Positions 61,847 to 64,000 of a stretch of 64,000 nucleotides of DNA are shown here, one piece after another. The DNA lies in assembly GCA_027924645.1 (NCBI GenBank), contig BSBN01000860.1, forward strand, positions 7,750,001-7,814,000. The letters run 5' to 3'. The position numbers and the translations under genes are program-made. Within the stretch, counting starts at the first letter, position 1. Each line of letters begins with the position of its first letter. The notes under the pieces were generated by a model. It was not told the DNA's origin, ran no database searches, and worked only from the letters and a program-made list of their open reading frames with translations. This DNA is from Cunninghamia lanceolata (taxonomy: Eukaryota > Streptophyta > Pinopsida > Cupressales > Cupressaceae).

Positions 61847-61859
61847 TATTATATTTTTT
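61847..61859. repeat. Target site duplication of SINE-like insertion, right copy
   Basis: Identical to 61515-61527. Confidence 0.75.
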
Positions 61860-62640
61860 AAAGTTTATGATGAAAGTAGGTCCATTATGAAAAATAACCT
61901 TTATTCAAGACACAAGGAAAAGTAACATTTTTTTTTACAAAAATCTAGAAAACTTCATTGCCCTCTACATGGATGTCCTTTTCTCAATGAAAAAATAAAA
62001 TTAATTTTGATATATATGCTAAGAGAAATGCAATATGGTAAAATATAGGTCGAGAATTTTTGTTAGTATTGATTCAAAATTTAATAATATATAAAAATAT
62101 TCAATAAACACTACTGAAAAATATTTTGCCCTAGACATTGGAGTTAATGTTCTAATTCCAAAAAACATGGAAAGATTTTATTTTAAGTGAAAGTTATGTG
62201 ATAAAGTAAAATGTCACTCAATAAAAATTAATAAAGAAAAATAACAAATTGATTGAAAACTAAAAATGATAGAAACATTTCTTTAAAAAATAAAAAATAC
62301 AAATTAAATTTACATAGAAATTTTCACAACTCATTAAGTTTACATCATCCTTAAATTCTTCACCATTTATTTGGTATAATTGCAACAAATTAAAAAATGT
62401 CGATTTTAGCATGCCACTCAGGCCAAAAAGTGGGACGTAGCTTTATTCTATCACCTTAAGTCAAATCAAGTTATATAGATGCCTCAAGAGTAGGATGCAT
62501 GTTCTTCTATCCATGATGATAGTTGAATTAGTGGGTATAGATGATCCAATGGAGTATTTGTATGAGATAAAAATGGATTTCATAAATGCATGGAGCCTTG
62601 GGTTAAAGACAAATGTCCATTAGTAGATAACTTCATGTAA
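61860..62640. other. Anonymous AT-rich stretch
   Basis: No gene or repeat recognised. Confidence 0.5.
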
Positions 62641-63000
62641 GAGGGGAATCTATTCTAGAGAAAAACATTATGTACCCCATATAGTTGAATGAGGGAGAAC
62701 ACAATTAGAGAGTTGTTAGAACACACATATATACTTAGGGATGAACAAACAAATGCAAAGATGTAAAATGGGTCGCAAAAATAAGGCCTAATAAGGTACC
62801 CATGCACAAACAATCTCTCACAAATAGAGAAAGGGAGAAAACCCATAGGAAAAAACTCCTCTCCAAAAGAAAGAAAAACATACAAAGATAAAACATAAAA
62901 GTAAAGGAAGGAGGACTCAAGAAGACCCCCCAAGGACAACTTCCTTCACAAAGATATAATAGATATCCCCCATAGGAGAAAAAATAAGAGAAGTATTAAG
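62640..63000 (-). mobile_element. Possible copia 3' region fragment
   Basis: On the minus strand, T/G-rich text with ggggggtcttcttgagtcc and tgtgcatgggtaccttattaggcc parallels the stretch between RNase H and the purine tract of copia-B (41250-41420: ggggggcttcttc, atgtacatgggcacctcatcaagc). The long minus frame here (62655-62939) is Phe/Leu-rich and is not a recognised protein. Confidence 0.35.
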
Positions 63001-64000
63001 AAACCTCTGCAAAGATATCCCAAAAGGATTTAGAACATGAAGAACTGAGCCACTAAAGCATGAGGAAGCTAGAAACAACTATTATACTACTAAAACTAAA
63101 GAACCTTCATTGAGATCAAGATGAATATTAGGATCAAAGAGACACAAATCTACATGAGTGACCATAATGACACTACTTGAATAATGCACAGATGGCACAC
63201 AAGGCAACAATTTGATAGTAAAAAAATATAGATGGCACATCAATCTACATGAGTGACCCCAATGACACTACTCAAACAATGCACATATGGTGAATTCACA
63301 CCAATATACTACAACAAGGCAATAATATGACAATAAAAAATACAGGTACCAATAGTCTCAAGAACTCTAATCATCTGAATAGGTAGAAGGTCACCTCTAT
63401 AAATAGGAATGCAAGAGTGTCTATATGGTATGTGTTGCATCTCACCAAAATGCATGGGTAACTAGTTGCTACATCTGCCTAGTACATAGGAATAAAAACT
63501 AGATACATAGCTCACCCCAAAGTGAAACTAAGGAAGCCTTAGCATAAACAATATGATACCTCCATAATGCTAGCTCCACTAAAATTGTGTGTCATAATGT
63601 AGTGCAAGACGGTGAAGAATCAACAAAAGAAGATGAATAAAGAAGTACCTATAGCTAGAACATGGTCACTCTCATGGACACTGCTATAAAGGGTGTGTAA
63701 AAACAAGGCACGCTCACATGAAGGTAGACAAGATCATGATTGCAAATAACAAGATAGACACAACAAACCCCCCATGAAACTTTTCAAAGTAGTGTGAGTA
63801 TAAATAAGGAACAACATGACAGCCAAGATCCCAAAAATATAACTACAAGATATCACACTTTATTTCAATGCATTTACAAATTAGAAAGTGCATTCAACAG
63901 ATGCTTACAATGTCCAAAAATGACCACAAGATAAAGATGAGAAGAAATTGATGGAACCACTATGGAGTATGTGAAAAAATACACACTTTAAAAAAAATTG
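63001..64000. repeat. Unassigned region with a 95-bp tandem repeat
   Basis: Units with atctacatgagtgacc and aatgacactact start at 63148 and 63243, offset 95 bp. The rest is AT-rich and unassigned. Confidence 0.6.

Overview
This window is plant nuclear DNA with no recognisable host gene. Nearly all of it is a stack of LTR retrotransposons: chromodomain-bearing Ty3/gypsy elements, Tat-type Ty3/gypsy elements that carry a second RNase H, and Ty1/copia remnants. TA microsatellites, one SINE-like insertion and AT-rich anonymous sequence make up the rest. Very long LTRs, deep nesting, strong transition-biased decay and the absence of genes over 64 kb suit a giant plant genome. A gymnosperm is my best guess, but nothing in the sequence proves the taxon.

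Layout. (1) 1-17864: element 1, a decayed minus-strand chromovirus. The 3' LTR is cut by the window edge (1-425), gag-pol lies at about 440-5354, the tRNA-iMet type primer site is at 5438-5450, and the 5' LTR appears to run from 5453 to 17864, about 12.4 kb. (2) 17865-36762: element 2, an older minus-strand chromovirus whose left LTR was split by element 1 and whose gag was split by element 3. (3) 21266-32060: element 3, a young plus-strand Tat-type element with a perfect 5-bp target duplication (agctc), LTRs of 2001 and 1967 bp, and a 2134-residue gag-pol frame broken by one stop. (4) 36763-38163: the 3' end of a Ty1/copia element into which element 2 inserted. (5) 38164-45698: anonymous sequence, a 370-bp degenerate CCTAAY hexamer array, and a second decayed copia 3' end (about 40490-41887). 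(6) 45699-58183: element 4, an older minus-strand Tat-type element with 2.9-kb LTRs. (7) 58184-64000: a dispersed repeat related to 45230-45698, a SINE-like insertion with a 13-bp target duplication, and a fragment resembling a copia 3' region.

History. By-eye LTR divergence is about 1% for element 3, 2.5% for element 4 (sampled), 3.8% for element 1 and 7% or more for element 2 (sampled). That agrees with the nesting order: copia first, then element 2, then elements 1 and 3. LTR differences in element 3 are all transitions, and the stops in element 4 all read as C-to-T changes, mostly CAG to TAG. Both point to cytosine methylation.

Most notable structures. The element 4 LTRs hold an array of ten 28-bp imperfect palindromes. 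The element 3 U3 holds 21 ATCGG/CCGAT motifs in about 610 bp upstream of a TATA box. Both Tat-type elements place an intact-looking extra RNase H before the reverse transcriptase, while the usual RNase H has lost its first catalytic Asp. Element 1 appears to have a 12.4-kb LTR containing a trio of GC-rich hairpins.
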